DNA of 64,000 nucleotides from Sulfurimonas sp. (lineage in GTDB: Bacteria > Campylobacterota > Campylobacteria > Campylobacterales > Sulfurimonadaceae): NCBI RefSeq assembly GCF_028694605.1, contig NZ_JAQVKP010000012.1, positions 26,516 to 90,515 on the forward strand. Direction: 5' to 3'. Below the pieces are notes generated by a model, which worked only from the letters and a program-made list of their open reading frames with translations, was not told the origin of the DNA and ran no database searches. The stretch's first letter is position 1. Every line of letters begins with the position of its first letter. Both the position numbers and the translations under genes were made by a program. Below, piece after piece: positions 25,418 through 34,610 of the stretch.

Positions 25418-26710
25418 TTATTTATCTACTCTTACTCTGACTGATTGTTCATGAGCGCTAAGACCTTCAATATTTGCAATCAACGCACACTCTTCTCCTA
25501 TCTCATTTATAGCTCTTTTGCTAAATGAGATAATAGAGCTTTTTTTCATAAAATTTTCAACTCCCAGCGGGGAATAGAATTTGGCAGTTCCGCCTGTCGG
25601 CAGAGTGTGATTTGGACCTGCCATATAGTCTCCGATAGCTTCAGGTGTGTTATGCCCCAGAAAAATGGCTCCCGCATGCTTGATAAGGGGAAGCAGTTCA
25701 AAAGGAGAAAGCGTTGCTACTTCTAAATGTTCCGGTGCAATCTGGTTCATCAAATCAATCGCTTCTTGCATCGTATCTGTAACAATTATTGCTCCGCGCT
25801 CCTCTATGGATTTTCTTGCAATCTCTTGACGCGGGAGTTTTTGTAGCCAAACTTCAAGCTCAATTTTTACCGCATCTGCCAATGCCTGTGACGGGGTAAT
25901 CAAGATAGAACTTGCCATCTCGTCATGCTCCGCTTGGGAGAGCATATCTATCGCCATGTGCGAAGGATTTGCACTATCGTCTGCAAGGATTCCTATCTCG
26001 CTTGGTCCTGCTATCATGTCAATGTTAACATCTCCAAAAACCATCTTTTTTGCTGTTGCGACAAAAATATTTCCCGGACCCGTAATAACATCTACTTTTG
26101 GGATAGTCTCTGTGCCATACGCCATAGCCGCAATCGCACTTGCTCCTCCAACCTTATAAACTTCGCTCACACCGCACAAGTGGCATGCCGCAAGAAGAAG
26201 CTCATTTGGCTCATTCTCGGGCGTAGGCGTACAGACAACTATCTTCTCAACTCCTGCAACCTGTGCAGGGATAACGTTCATAAGAAGCGAAGACGGATAT
26301 GCTGCCTTTCCGCCCGGGATGTAGAGCCCTGCGCTATCGACCGGTGTGACTCTTTGACCTAAAATCGTTCCGTTTGGTTCGTCATCAAACCAAGATCTAG
26401 GCTTCTGTTTTTCATGATAAGCTTTGATTCTCTCATAAGACAGATGCAAAGCAGTTTTGAGTTGTGCATCAAGGTTGCCATAAGCCTTGCTCATAGACTC
26501 CGTTGTAATTTTAAGGTCATCATCACTTTTTGGAGTCCACTTGTCGAATTTTGCTATATGCTCTTTGAGCGCTTGATTTTTATTTTCTCTGATTTGGTTT
26601 ATGATATTTCCGACTATTGCACTAACATGAGCTATGTCCATTTTGCCGCGTCCGAGGAGCTCTTCAAACTCGGCTTTAAAATTACTGTTTTTTGAATTTG
26701 TAAAAATCAT
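25418..26710 (-). CDS. hisD: Histidinol dehydrogenase
   Basis: 430-aa enzyme catalysing the last two oxidations of histidine synthesis (L-histidinol to L-histidine, NAD and zinc dependent). Signatures include PGGKAAYPSSLLMNVIPA, the DVITGPGNIFVATAKK segment, DMIAGPSEIGILAD, and the zinc-binding SQAEHDEMASS. Full length. It is followed 3 bp upstream by the thioredoxin gene start side of a minus-strand run (membrane protein, aroK, thioredoxin, hisD). No other his biosynthesis gene lies next to it. Confidence 0.98.
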   Translation of the reverse strand: MIFTNSKNSNFKAEFEELLGRGKMDIAHVSAIVGNIINQIRENKNQALKEHIAKFDKWTPKSDDDLKITTESMSKAYGNLDAQLKTALHLSYERIKAYHEKQKPRSWFDDEPNGTILGQRVTPVDSAGLYIPGGKAAYPSSLLMNVIPAQVAGVEKIVVCTPTPENEPNELLLAACHLCGVSEVYKVGGASAIAAMAYGTETIPKVDVITGPGNIFVATAKKMVFGDVNIDMIAGPSEIGILADDSANPSHMAIDMLSQAEHDEMASSILITPSQALADAVKIELEVWLQKLPRQEIARKSIEERGAIIVTDTMQEAIDLMNQIAPEHLEVATLSPFELLPLIKHAGAIFLGHNTPEAIGDYMAGPNHTLPTGGTAKFYSPLGVENFMKKSSIISFSKRAINEIGEECALIANIEGLSAHEQSVRVRVDK

Positions 26711-26713
26711 TCT

Positions 26714-27130
26714 CTACTTTTTTCCTTTCTTAAACTCTTCTTTGACTATTTCTAATGCTTTGAGAAAATTTTCTGCATCAATAGCTCCCATAAGCGGTTG
26801 AAACATCGGTTCTTGGCTCGGATACAAAAACCAGATAGCAGGAGTACCGGGTTGCCATAGCTCACGAGGCATATAGTCATTTTCATCACTATAGGAGATG
26901 ATTGTGACAAAGTTTTTATTGAGTTCTTCAACCACTCTTTTGTCTTTAAAGGTCGTTTCATCTAAAATAACACAATATTTACATGAGTGCCTTGACGAGA
27001 CAAAAAGTACGGGTTTTGAAACAGCTTGTGCATTTTTAATCCCGTCGTGATAATCTTTCGCCCACTTTATTTCAGCGGCCGTGAGATTTATAAAAATCCC
27101 AAAAAGAAGAAAAAGAAAAAATTTACGCAT
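26714..27130 (-). CDS. Periplasmic thioredoxin-like protein with CKYC motif
   Basis: 138-aa protein with a signal peptide (MRKFFLFLLFGIFINLTAA) and a thioredoxin-like fold. The redox motif is CKYC in SSRHSCKYCVILDETTF, as in DUF255/thioredoxin_7-type proteins, and GTPAIWFLYP supplies the cis-Pro loop. It overlaps the aroK stop by 8 bp. Probably a periplasmic thiol reductase; no partner is evident. Confidence 0.82.
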   Translation of the reverse strand: MRKFFLFLLFGIFINLTAAEIKWAKDYHDGIKNAQAVSKPVLFVSSRHSCKYCVILDETTFKDKRVVEELNKNFVTIISYSDENDYMPRELWQPGTPAIWFLYPSQEPMFQPLMGAIDAENFLKALEIVKEEFKKGKK

Positions 27131-27638
27131 CTTGTTTTACCTTTAGTAGAAGTTCTTTCGCGCACTCCAGTGCACTTTTATCTGTTACATCAATTATAAT
27201 ATCCGCAACTGCCGCATATTGTGGCAAACGTTCATTATAGAGCTCTTTCGCCTTTTTAAGGTTACTTAGAAGTGGACGTTTTTTAAGTTTTTTTGCCGCA
27301 TTCGGGTGGTTTTTTATCCGCTTAATAATCTTGTCAAATGGGGAATCTAAAAAGACAACTGTTCCTATCTCTTTAAGATTTTCCTGTCTGTAAAAACCGC
27401 CTCCGGTAGAAATAAGCGTGTTGGTGACGCTTGTTTGCAGCCACTCTGCCACCTTTTTCTCAAGTGCCCTAAAGTAAGGTTCACCCTCCTCTTCAAATAT
27501 CTTCTTTATTGTTCTGTTTTCCATACTCTCTATGAGATCATCCGTATCCACAGAGAGATACTCAGAAATCTTAATCACCTCGCGAGCAACGCTTCCTTTT
27601 CCGACACCCATAAAACCTATTAAAATTATATTTTTCAC
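27123..27638 (-). CDS. aroK: Shikimate kinase
   Basis: 171-aa kinase phosphorylating shikimate in the chorismate pathway. The P-loop is GFMGVGKGSVA (residues 8-18), DTDDLIE binds Mg and shikimate, and STGGGF is the conserved Gly-rich shikimate site. KKRPLL is the lid region with its Arg. Full length. It lies in a minus-strand run between the polytopic membrane gene and the thioredoxin. Confidence 0.96.
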   Translation of the reverse strand: MKNIILIGFMGVGKGSVAREVIKISEYLSVDTDDLIESMENRTIKKIFEEEGEPYFRALEKKVAEWLQTSVTNTLISTGGGFYRQENLKEIGTVVFLDSPFDKIIKRIKNHPNAAKKLKKRPLLSNLKKAKELYNERLPQYAAVADIIIDVTDKSALECAKELLLKVKQDA

Positions 27639-27643
27639 TTTTG

Positions 27644-28939
27644 CTATTCCGCTTTCATTGTAAACATACTCATATCAAAATCAGGTTTCGTCTTTATGGT
27701 TTTGTAATAAATCAAAACAGCAGAGATGATATTGAACTCTAATAGTACCATACTGACAATAAAGGTAAGTGCAAAAAATCCCAAAAACTGCGAAACAAAA
27801 AAAGATAATGCAAAACCAATCAAAGAGAAGATAAAAAGAGCAAATTGCCATTTTGTTGCTTTTTTATTTATCATATCATTCATTGTCGGAATGGACATAT
27901 ACCCTTTTGCATTTAAATGAAACCAGACCAGAAACGGGACTATTTTGTATAGCATACCGGACATAACAGAGAAGATAAAACCGCCTCCTACTAAAATAGA
28001 GACAAAAACAGTGTACTTTTCGTCAAAAAAATCATTTACCACCCATGCAACGGTACCTACCGTCATAAACACGGCTGCGCTCTTCCAATACCAAATTGTG
28101 ATATCGCTTACTTTTCTACGCCTAGCACTCACTTTTAACCAAGCCATAATAGCAAACACCATAAAAAGGGATGCGATTATGGATTTTGCGGCTATTGCGT
28201 ATGAATCCGCAAAAAGATTCAAAATCAACCAAAGCACGAGACCAGCAACAGCGATAAGCACGGCAAATCTTTGAAAAAAAGGCTCAAATTTCGGTGCGAC
28301 ATAAAACATGGGCAAGATATGAAAAGCAACACCGACAATCAAAATACCGGCAAATCCAAAAATTGCCCAAACGCTATGGATATTGGCAAAGAGAAGATGG
28401 GATGCTCCAATTTTTCCAATCCCGTAAGATGCCAAAAGATGCACTCCCAAGAGAGTAATCAAAAGAGCGAATATGAGACTTGTTATCATTGCTCTTATAC
28501 TCGCATTGATATGAACAACTGTTCTAAATGCAAATAACATAGCAGTTATAAGGAGCAAAAATCCTCCTCCCAAAAGCAGCGATGCGATTAAAAGTAACTT
28601 TTGGAGTTCAAACCATAATCCAAAAACCATTCCAAGCGTACCTGCCAAAAGAAGGATGTAGGAGAGCTTGGAAACTTTATCTACATTTGAGATTTTTACC
28701 CCTGCTAGTACGGGCAGCATCTGCACAAGTGCGCCAAACATGACAAAACAAAAAAAACCTATGGTAATGGCATGAGTAACAGCTATAGCTTGGGGAGCAA
28801 AACGGCTTGAGAGTGCAGCAGCGTCACTAAAAAAAATAAAAAAACCTGCCAAGATAGCAAAAATCGGTGCTGTTGCAAAAAACCTTAGCGGTGCAGTTAT
28901 CGGCGGTGCTTGATCAACCGACAATCCGTCAAAATCCAT
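27644..28939 (-). CDS. Polytopic membrane protein with conserved in-membrane His residues
   Basis: 431-aa protein with about twelve transmembrane segments. His residues occur inside or at the ends of several helices: VTHAITIGFFCFVMFGALVQ, LLGVHLLASYG, HLLFANIHSVWAIFGFAG, VGVAFHILPMFYVAPKF and VWFHLNAKGY. The pattern recalls NnrS-like or heme-copper-oxidase subunit I-like families, but I cannot confirm metal binding or a catalytic Tyr. It follows the hemerythrin gene by 17 bp, so the pair is probably co-transcribed and may handle nitric oxide or oxygen. Function is inference. Confidence 0.65.
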   Translation of the reverse strand: MDFDGLSVDQAPPITAPLRFFATAPIFAILAGFFIFFSDAAALSSRFAPQAIAVTHAITIGFFCFVMFGALVQMLPVLAGVKISNVDKVSKLSYILLLAGTLGMVFGLWFELQKLLLIASLLLGGGFLLLITAMLFAFRTVVHINASIRAMITSLIFALLITLLGVHLLASYGIGKIGASHLLFANIHSVWAIFGFAGILIVGVAFHILPMFYVAPKFEPFFQRFAVLIAVAGLVLWLILNLFADSYAIAAKSIIASLFMVFAIMAWLKVSARRRKVSDITIWYWKSAAVFMTVGTVAWVVNDFFDEKYTVFVSILVGGGFIFSVMSGMLYKIVPFLVWFHLNAKGYMSIPTMNDMINKKATKWQFALFIFSLIGFALSFFVSQFLGFFALTFIVSMVLLEFNIISAVLIYYKTIKTKPDFDMSMFTMKAE

Positions 28940-28956
28940 TATCCGTCCCCTATACC

Positions 28957-29397
28957 CTACTCGACTATCATCGATTGCATCATATCCACAATGCGGTCTG
29001 CATCAGCGCTTAGGTGTTGCTGTGCCATAGTGTAGAGCATCTGTTCTTCTTTCATGTTGTGCTGTTGCATCAAAATCATCAACGTTTCGCTATTGCCAAA
29101 AAACTTATCCTTATCCTTCGACTCCATGGCTTTGCCCATCTCTGCCAAAAGATTTCTCATCTGTGCATGCTCATGTCTCATAATCGCAGTAGGACCCTGT
29201 GTCATGCCTGTTTTTTGCTCAAATTCCAAAAACATAACGCGCTCTTCCATTTGAAAGTGTCTCTCTGTCGCTTTTGCAAATTCTTCATACGCTTCCTTTG
29301 CATTTTCTATCGATTTTGCCGCCTCATCCTCCATTTTTGCGAAAAGTTCATCACAACGTCCATGATCTTCAGTTAAAAATCCCTTTATTGTACTCAT
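28957..29397 (-). CDS. Hemerythrin-like (HHE) protein
   Basis: 146-aa four-helix protein. The conserved metal ligands are visible as EDHGRCDELF, KATERHFQMEERVMF, MRHEHAQM and QQHNMKEEQMLY. HHE-domain proteins carry a di-iron site and sense or bind O2, NO or iron. GAGG lies upstream of the ATG, and a TATAAT at 29427-29432 (minus strand) is a good -10. First gene of the pair with the polytopic membrane protein. Confidence 0.9.
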   Translation of the reverse strand: MSTIKGFLTEDHGRCDELFAKMEDEAAKSIENAKEAYEEFAKATERHFQMEERVMFLEFEQKTGMTQGPTAIMRHEHAQMRNLLAEMGKAMESKDKDKFFGNSETLMILMQQHNMKEEQMLYTMAQQHLSADADRIVDMMQSMIVE

Positions 29398-29466
29398 ACT
29401 TAATACCTCAATTATTTAATTTTAGGTATTATAATTGTCATTATCTTAATTTAAAGAGCTTTTTAC

Positions 29467-29472
29467 TATAAT
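29467..29472 (+). promoter_or_regulatory. Putative -10 element of ctpA
   Basis: TATAAT about 27 bp before the ctpA start. No -35 match at the expected distance. Divergent from the hemerythrin promoter. Confidence 0.5.
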
Positions 29473-29499
29473 ACGCGCTTTAATTTTACAGGACAAATG

Positions 29500-30816
29500 A
29501 TGAAAAACAAAAAACTTATTACGCTGGGTTTTGCCTCTGTTACAGTCGCTCTGGCTCTACTTTTTTCAACCAATCTTTTTGCCGCAACAGCAAAAAAAGA
29601 GCAGACAAAAGAGGCGTCTAGACTTGAAGCTTTAGCGAAATTTACAAAAGTCCTCAGTATTGTCGAGCAGTACAACGTTGACAACGTAACGATTGAAGAG
29701 CTTATGGATAAAGCACTTCAGGGCATGATGAGCAATCTTGATGCGCATTCTAACTATCTCTCTCAAAAAGATTATAAAGATTTAAAAATCCAAACAAACG
29801 GTGAGTTTGGCGGTCTTGGTATTACTGTAGGCGTAAAAGACGGAGCGCTTACCGTTATTGCTCCGATAGAGGGTACGCCTGCGGACAAAGCCGGTATAAA
29901 AGCCGGTGACATCATCTTAAAAATCAACGAAAAATCTACTCTTAACATGACTATTGATGAAGCTGTCTCTATTATGAGAGGAAAAGTAGGCACGAAAATT
30001 GAACTTACCATCGTCCGTGAGGGTGAGACAAAACCTCTTGCTATAAGTATCACAAGAGCCATTATCACTATAGAGTCGGTATATGCAAAAACTATCGGAG
30101 ACAATATTCAGTATATCCGCGTCACAAACTTTGATAAAAAAGTTGTAAATGATGTCTCTAAAGCAATCAAACAAAAAAAAGCAACGACAAAAGGAATCGT
30201 TCTTGATTTGAGAAACAACCCTGGGGGGCTTCTCGATCAAGCAGTTGGGCTTGTGGACATATTTGTCGATAAGGGAGACATTGTCTCACAAAAGGGCAAA
30301 AACAAAGCTGATGATGAAGTTTACACGGCAAAAGCGATTAACACCCTTACTAATGTCCCTCTTGTTGTCCTTGTCAATGGCGGAAGTGCTAGTGCCAGCG
30401 AAATCGTAAGCGGCGCACTTCAAGACCATAAAAGAGCGGTTGTCGTCGGTCAAAATACATTTGGAAAAGGAAGCGTTCAGGTCGTTTTACCGATAAATGA
30501 AGAAGAGGCAATCAAACTTACGGTAGCAAGATACTATCTGCCAAGCGGAAGAACTATTCAGGCTGTCGGCGTTAAGCCCGATATTGAGGTTTTGCCGGGT
30601 GAAGTAAAAACTAGCAAAAATGAGTTTGCATTAAAAGAAGCCGACCTCAAAAAACATTTGACCGAAGAGTTGGAAAAAGTAAACGGCACACAAGAGGAGA
30701 AAGGAGATAAAGTTGATACAAAACACATTATCTCCGATGAGATGATACAAAAAGACATTCAGCTTAAAGTGGGAACCGATATCATCAAAGCTTTAATTAT
30801 CACAAAAGGAGTATAA
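29500..30816 (+). CDS. ctpA: Carboxy-terminal processing protease (S41 family)
   Basis: 438-aa exported S41 peptidase. A signal peptide (about residues 1-28, ending LFAATA) precedes a PDZ domain ([19 protein letters not shown], residues ~95-180) and the catalytic S41 core. [16 protein letters not shown] contains the nucleophilic Ser and FGKGSVQ the catalytic Lys. Such proteases trim periplasmic proteins or peptidoglycan hydrolases. I use the second of two tandem ATGs because AGGA sits 6 bp before it. purC starts 2 bp after the stop. Confidence 0.94.
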   Translation: MKNKKLITLGFASVTVALALLFSTNLFAATAKKEQTKEASRLEALAKFTKVLSIVEQYNVDNVTIEELMDKALQGMMSNLDAHSNYLSQKDYKDLKIQTNGEFGGLGITVGVKDGALTVIAPIEGTPADKAGIKAGDIILKINEKSTLNMTIDEAVSIMRGKVGTKIELTIVREGETKPLAISITRAIITIESVYAKTIGDNIQYIRVTNFDKKVVNDVSKAIKQKKATTKGIVLDLRNNPGGLLDQAVGLVDIFVDKGDIVSQKGKNKADDEVYTAKAINTLTNVPLVVLVNGGSASASEIVSGALQDHKRAVVVGQNTFGKGSVQVVLPINEEEAIKLTVARYYLPSGRTIQAVGVKPDIEVLPGEVKTSKNEFALKEADLKKHLTEELEKVNGTQEEKGDKVDTKHIISDEMIQKDIQLKVGTDIIKALIITKGV

Positions 30817-30818
30817 CC

Positions 30819-31532
30819 ATGGAAAAAAGAGAGTTGATTTACGAAGGAAAAGCAAAAAAACTTTTTACGACTGATGATGCAAATTTGCTTATCTCAGAGT
30901 TCAAAGATGATTTAACTGCGTTTAACGGAGAGAAAAAGTCAAGCGAAGCAGGCAAAGGCGCACTGAACAATAAAATCTCTACAGAACTTTTCAAGCTCTT
31001 GGCTGAAGATGGCATTCCAACACACTTTGTCAAGATGCTTGATGACAATCACATGCTCCACAAAAGAACAGATGTTATTCTCATCGAAGTAATCGTTCGC
31101 AACATTGCAACGGGGAGTTTGAGTAAAAATCTTGGAATTAAAGACGGTACGGTACTTCCTTTTACGCTCGTTGAGTTTGACTACAAAAATGATGCACTAG
31201 GCGATCCAAAACTAAACGACCAACACGCACTTATCTTAGGGCTTGTAAAGTATCAAGATGAACTTGACAAACTCCGCCGTATGGCAAGAGAGATAAATGA
31301 TATCCTAAAGCCGTACTTTGCAGCAAAAGGTCTCAATCTTGTTGACTTTAAACTTGAATTTGGGAAAGATAGCAGCGGCAATATCATTTTGATTGATGAA
31401 ATCAGCCCTGATAACTGCCGTTTTTGGGATATGCAAAGCGGTGAAAAAATGGATAAAGACAGATTTCGCCAAGGTTTGGGCGGGTTGAAGATGGCGTATG
31501 AAGAAGTTTTAAACAGAATATTAAGCAAATAA
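30819..31532 (+). CDS. purC: SAICAR synthetase
   Basis: 237-aa ATP-dependent ligase joining CAIR and aspartate to make SAICAR in purine synthesis. The family landmarks are [34 protein letters not shown] and [11 protein letters not shown]. Full length. It begins the purC-purS-purQ block directly after ctpA, so purine genes share a transcript with a protease gene. Confidence 0.97.
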   Translation: MEKRELIYEGKAKKLFTTDDANLLISEFKDDLTAFNGEKKSSEAGKGALNNKISTELFKLLAEDGIPTHFVKMLDDNHMLHKRTDVILIEVIVRNIATGSLSKNLGIKDGTVLPFTLVEFDYKNDALGDPKLNDQHALILGLVKYQDELDKLRRMAREINDILKPYFAAKGLNLVDFKLEFGKDSSGNIILIDEISPDNCRFWDMQSGEKMDKDRFRQGLGGLKMAYEEVLNRILSK

Positions 31533-31547
31533 AAAAAAGGTGATATC

Positions 31548-31790
31548 ATGAAAGCGATAGTTAATGTATTTTTAAAAGCAGGTGTATTGGATTCTCAGGG
31601 AAAAGCGGTGCATCATGCTCTTGAATCCATCCACTTCAGCAACGTAGAGGATGTACGTGTCGGCAAACAGATTATTCTTAAGATAAATGAAAGCGATGAG
31701 AAAAAAGCTATGGCAGATGTTACAAAAATGTGCGAAGAGCTTCTTGCAAATACAGTTATAGAAGACTATACAATCGAGATTATCAAATGA
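31548..31790 (+). CDS. purS: Phosphoribosylformylglycinamidine synthase subunit PurS
   Basis: 80-aa small subunit of the three-part FGAM synthase (PurSQL). It reads KAIVNVFLKAGVLDSQGKAV and VRVGKQIIL, the usual PurS pattern. The stop overlaps the purQ start (ATGA). AAAGGTG lies ahead of the ATG. Confidence 0.95.
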   Translation: MKAIVNVFLKAGVLDSQGKAVHHALESIHFSNVEDVRVGKQIILKINESDEKKAMADVTKMCEELLANTVIEDYTIEIIK

Positions 31791-32461
31791 AAGTAACGAT
31801 ATTACAGTTTCCAGGTACTAACTGTGAGTACGATACAGAGCATGCTTTTAAATCCTTAGGCGCAAAAACAGAGATTTTATGGCATAAATCCGAGGTTGTG
31901 CCGGAAGATACCGATTTGCTAGTAGTAGCAGGCGGATTCAGCTATGGCGACTACTTAAGAAGCGGCGCTATCGCAAAGTTTAGTCCTGTCATGAAAGCTG
32001 TGACGAAATATGCAAACAAAGGTGGAAAAGTTTTAGGTATATGTAACGGTTTTCAAGTACTAACGGAAGCAGGTCTCCTACCGGGTGCACTTAAGAGAAA
32101 TGAGAGCCTGCACTTTCTCTCAAAGCACCATCACCTTAAAGTCGTGAACAATGACAATGTTTTTTTAAAAGAACTAAATAGCGGTGATGTTGTCAATGTT
32201 CCCATAGCTCATCATGACGGAAACTACTACATAGATGAAAATGGTTTAAAAGAGCTTTATGCAAACAACCAGGTTCTTCTAAAGTATTGTGATGCAGAGG
32301 GTAAAGAGAAAAATCCAAACGGAAGCGTTGATGCGATTGCCGGTGTTTGCAACAAAGAAAAGAATGTCTTTGGGCTTATGCCTCATCCCGAGAGAGCAAT
32401 GGAAGCAATATTAGGAAGCAGTGACGGCGTCAAAATGCTTCAAGGGTTTTTACAAGCGTGA
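31787..32461 (+). CDS. purQ: Phosphoribosylformylglycinamidine synthase subunit PurQ
   Basis: 224-aa class I glutamine amidotransferase supplying ammonia to FGAM synthase. Nucleophile Cys in VLGICNGFQVL; the His/Glu of the triad in MPHPERAME. The N-terminus FPGTNCEYDTEHAF is specific to PurQ. The start at 31787 overlaps purS by 4 bp; the longer frame from 31730 is inside purS. purL is not in the window. Confidence 0.97.
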   Translation: MKVTILQFPGTNCEYDTEHAFKSLGAKTEILWHKSEVVPEDTDLLVVAGGFSYGDYLRSGAIAKFSPVMKAVTKYANKGGKVLGICNGFQVLTEAGLLPGALKRNESLHFLSKHHHLKVVNNDNVFLKELNSGDVVNVPIAHHDGNYYIDENGLKELYANNQVLLKYCDAEGKEKNPNGSVDAIAGVCNKEKNVFGLMPHPERAMEAILGSSDGVKMLQGFLQA

Positions 32462-33576
32462 TTAAACTCCTCTTTATATGGCTTTTTTGCTCAAGCTTGG
32501 TATTTGCCAATGCTAATGTTTCAGGGGATGGGGCAAATGCTGATGTTCCCTATGAAGAGGCTATTGAAGAGGCATCTAAAGCTCTCTATCTTAACTTTGA
32601 AAAGATTCCTCAAAGAGTTCTTAAAGGGGAAGTTTTTCCCATAACTATTAAAACTCTTTGTGTTATTCAAGACTTTGATGATATCCAGTATAAACTCTCA
32701 AATATGCAAGGGCTTAAAATGCTCGGCGATACACCCTCAAGAGTTAAAGATGCAAAATACTACTATGATACTTTTTACTTTATAGCAACCTCACAAAATG
32801 CAAAACTTCCTGATTTTGAAGCAACTCTCATTCATACAAGTAAGAAAAACTACCAAAGTACGCAACTTAGCGGAGAAACTTTAAATGTTATCTCCCTTAA
32901 CCCAAAAAGCGATTTCTCCAATATAATTGCAAACTCTTTTGAGATAGTAGAGTATAAAACAACAAGCTATGATGCAACACACAACATTGTTGTTTTTGTT
33001 GCCACTGCACAAAATTGTGATATTTCTGCTTTAAAGCTAGGCGGTGTTTATAAACAGGGGATTGAGTCTGTTACAAACTCTTTTACGGATGCTAAGATTA
33101 CCTATTATGCCATAATCGGCAAAAGCGTCCAAACACTCTCTTTTTCCTATTTTAATCTTATAAAAAATAGATTTATTTTTGTCAACATACCCATTATAGT
33201 CAATGATGACAGCGTTACAACACAAAGTGATTTAAAACCAAAAGATCAATCAAATGAGATTCTAAAAATGGGAGCTGCCGCGATAGTGGCTTTTGTTGCC
33301 TTTATTATTATTTTGTGGAGAAGAAAGTATATCTACCTTGTTTTTATAGCACTTCCGCTTGCCTACATCCTCTCTATCGCTCTCCCATCAAAAGAGGTTT
33401 GTATCAAAGAGGGTTCTGCAATCTATCTGCTTCCGATGTCCAATGGAACTATTTTTGAGCAAGCTCCCAAAGAGTACCATCTCCAAAAAGAGGCAGAAGT
33501 AAAAGGTTGGACAAAAGTGCAGCTTCAAGACCAAAAAATAGGCTGGGTAAAAAATGAAGATTTTTGCTCAAATTAG
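32458..33576 (+). CDS. Exported/membrane protein with C-terminal SH3-like region, function unknown
   Basis: 372-aa protein. A signal peptide (about residues 1-18) is followed by a beta-rich periplasmic region with repeated immunoglobulin-like patches, two transmembrane segments near residues 270-315, and a C-terminal stretch (SAIYLLPMSNGTIFE, then EVKGWTKVQLQDQKIGWV) like bacterial SH3 domains. The layout loosely recalls BatD-type proteins, but I cannot assign it. It starts with GTG overlapping the purQ stop (GTGA) and overlaps plsC by 23 bp, so it is firmly in this operon. Confidence 0.65.
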   Translation: MIKLLFIWLFCSSLVFANANVSGDGANADVPYEEAIEEASKALYLNFEKIPQRVLKGEVFPITIKTLCVIQDFDDIQYKLSNMQGLKMLGDTPSRVKDAKYYYDTFYFIATSQNAKLPDFEATLIHTSKKNYQSTQLSGETLNVISLNPKSDFSNIIANSFEIVEYKTTSYDATHNIVVFVATAQNCDISALKLGGVYKQGIESVTNSFTDAKITYYAIIGKSVQTLSFSYFNLIKNRFIFVNIPIIVNDDSVTTQSDLKPKDQSNEILKMGAAAIVAFVAFIIILWRRKYIYLVFIALPLAYILSIALPSKEVCIKEGSAIYLLPMSNGTIFEQAPKEYHLQKEAEVKGWTKVQLQDQKIGWVKNEDFCSN

Positions 33577-34252
33577 CTGGCTCTACGCAACCATCATTAT
33601 AGCCATATCGCTTGGCTTGATGATTTTTACATTTTACATTCTCCCAAAACCATACAGCAGAAAATTAGCCGCATGGCTTATCCGACTTAGCACTTTTTTC
33701 TCTACAGAGGTAATTGGCAAAGAGGATCCAAAAGCACAAATCTTTTTAATGAACCATCAAAGCGATTTAGATATTGCCGTGATGGAAACTATCACACCTA
33801 GAGACATTGCATGGGTGGCAAAAAAAGAACTTTTTGATATCCCTTTTTTCGGTTTGGCACTAAAATTTCCAAAAGATATCGCCGTTGAAAGAGAAAGTAA
33901 AACATCACTTATAAAACTTCTCAAAGATGCAAAAAAAGTTGTCAGTACAAACAGAGCCATTGCAATGTTTCCTGAAGGTACCCGCTCTGCCACCGGAACG
34001 ATGCTCCCTTTTAAATCGGGTGCAAAAATGGTAGCTGATGCAAACTCCCTTATAGTGCAACCTGTCGTTCTAATAGAAACCGCAAAACACTACAACACAA
34101 AAAAATTTCTATATAAACCCGGAAGAATCAAAGTGGTATTTTTAGAATCGTTTGTGGCAGATAAAAACGATAGCGAGTGGCTGAATAACTTAAGAATCAA
34201 GATGCAGAAGGTCTATAACGATGAGCTGGCAAACCATCCTCGCCATAGGTAG
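33554..34252 (+). CDS. plsC: 1-acyl-sn-glycerol-3-phosphate acyltransferase
   Basis: 232-aa membrane acyltransferase making phosphatidic acid. One N-terminal transmembrane helix, then motif I NHQSDLD (catalytic His/Asp) and motif III FPEGTRS. The family fit is good; acyl donor and substrate specificity are not readable. It overlaps the preceding gene by 23 bp and crcB by 32 bp. Confidence 0.93.
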   Translation: MKIFAQISWLYATIIIAISLGLMIFTFYILPKPYSRKLAAWLIRLSTFFSTEVIGKEDPKAQIFLMNHQSDLDIAVMETITPRDIAWVAKKELFDIPFFGLALKFPKDIAVERESKTSLIKLLKDAKKVVSTNRAIAMFPEGTRSATGTMLPFKSGAKMVADANSLIVQPVVLIETAKHYNTKKFLYKPGRIKVVFLESFVADKNDSEWLNNLRIKMQKVYNDELANHPRHR

Positions 34253-34610
34253 CGGCGGTTTTATCGGGGCGGTGCTGCGTGCCTATCTAAACGGGGTAAT
34301 TTCACACAGAATGCCCCATGATTTACCTTTTGGAACGCTTGGGGTAAATCTGGGCGGCAGTTTTGTAATGGGCGTACTTATCGCCTACTTTATGCACACA
34401 ACCTTTTTTTCACTCCATGTTAAATCTTTTCTCACAACCGGCATTTTGGGCGGACTTACAACCTACTCTACATTTGCCATTGAGAGTTTTTTACTCCTTA
34501 ACAGCGGGCAAATCGCTCTCGCACTTGCAAATATCTCACTTAATGCCTTTGGTTCTATTTTTATGGCAGGAAGCGGTTTTTATATCGTAAAGCTTTTTTT
34601 CAAAGCATAA
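34221..34610 (+). CDS. crcB: Fluoride channel CrcB/Fluc
   Basis: 129-aa four-helix dual-topology fluoride exporter. GGFIGAVLRAYL, the conserved Asn in GTLGVNLGGSFVMG, and GGLTTYSTFAIE (Phe-box and sodium site) are all present. Length is normal. There is no fluoride riboswitch next to it, because its start lies inside plsC. Confidence 0.95.
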   Translation: MSWQTILAIGSGGFIGAVLRAYLNGVISHRMPHDLPFGTLGVNLGGSFVMGVLIAYFMHTTFFSLHVKSFLTTGILGGLTTYSTFAIESFLLLNSGQIALALANISLNAFGSIFMAGSGFYIVKLFFKA

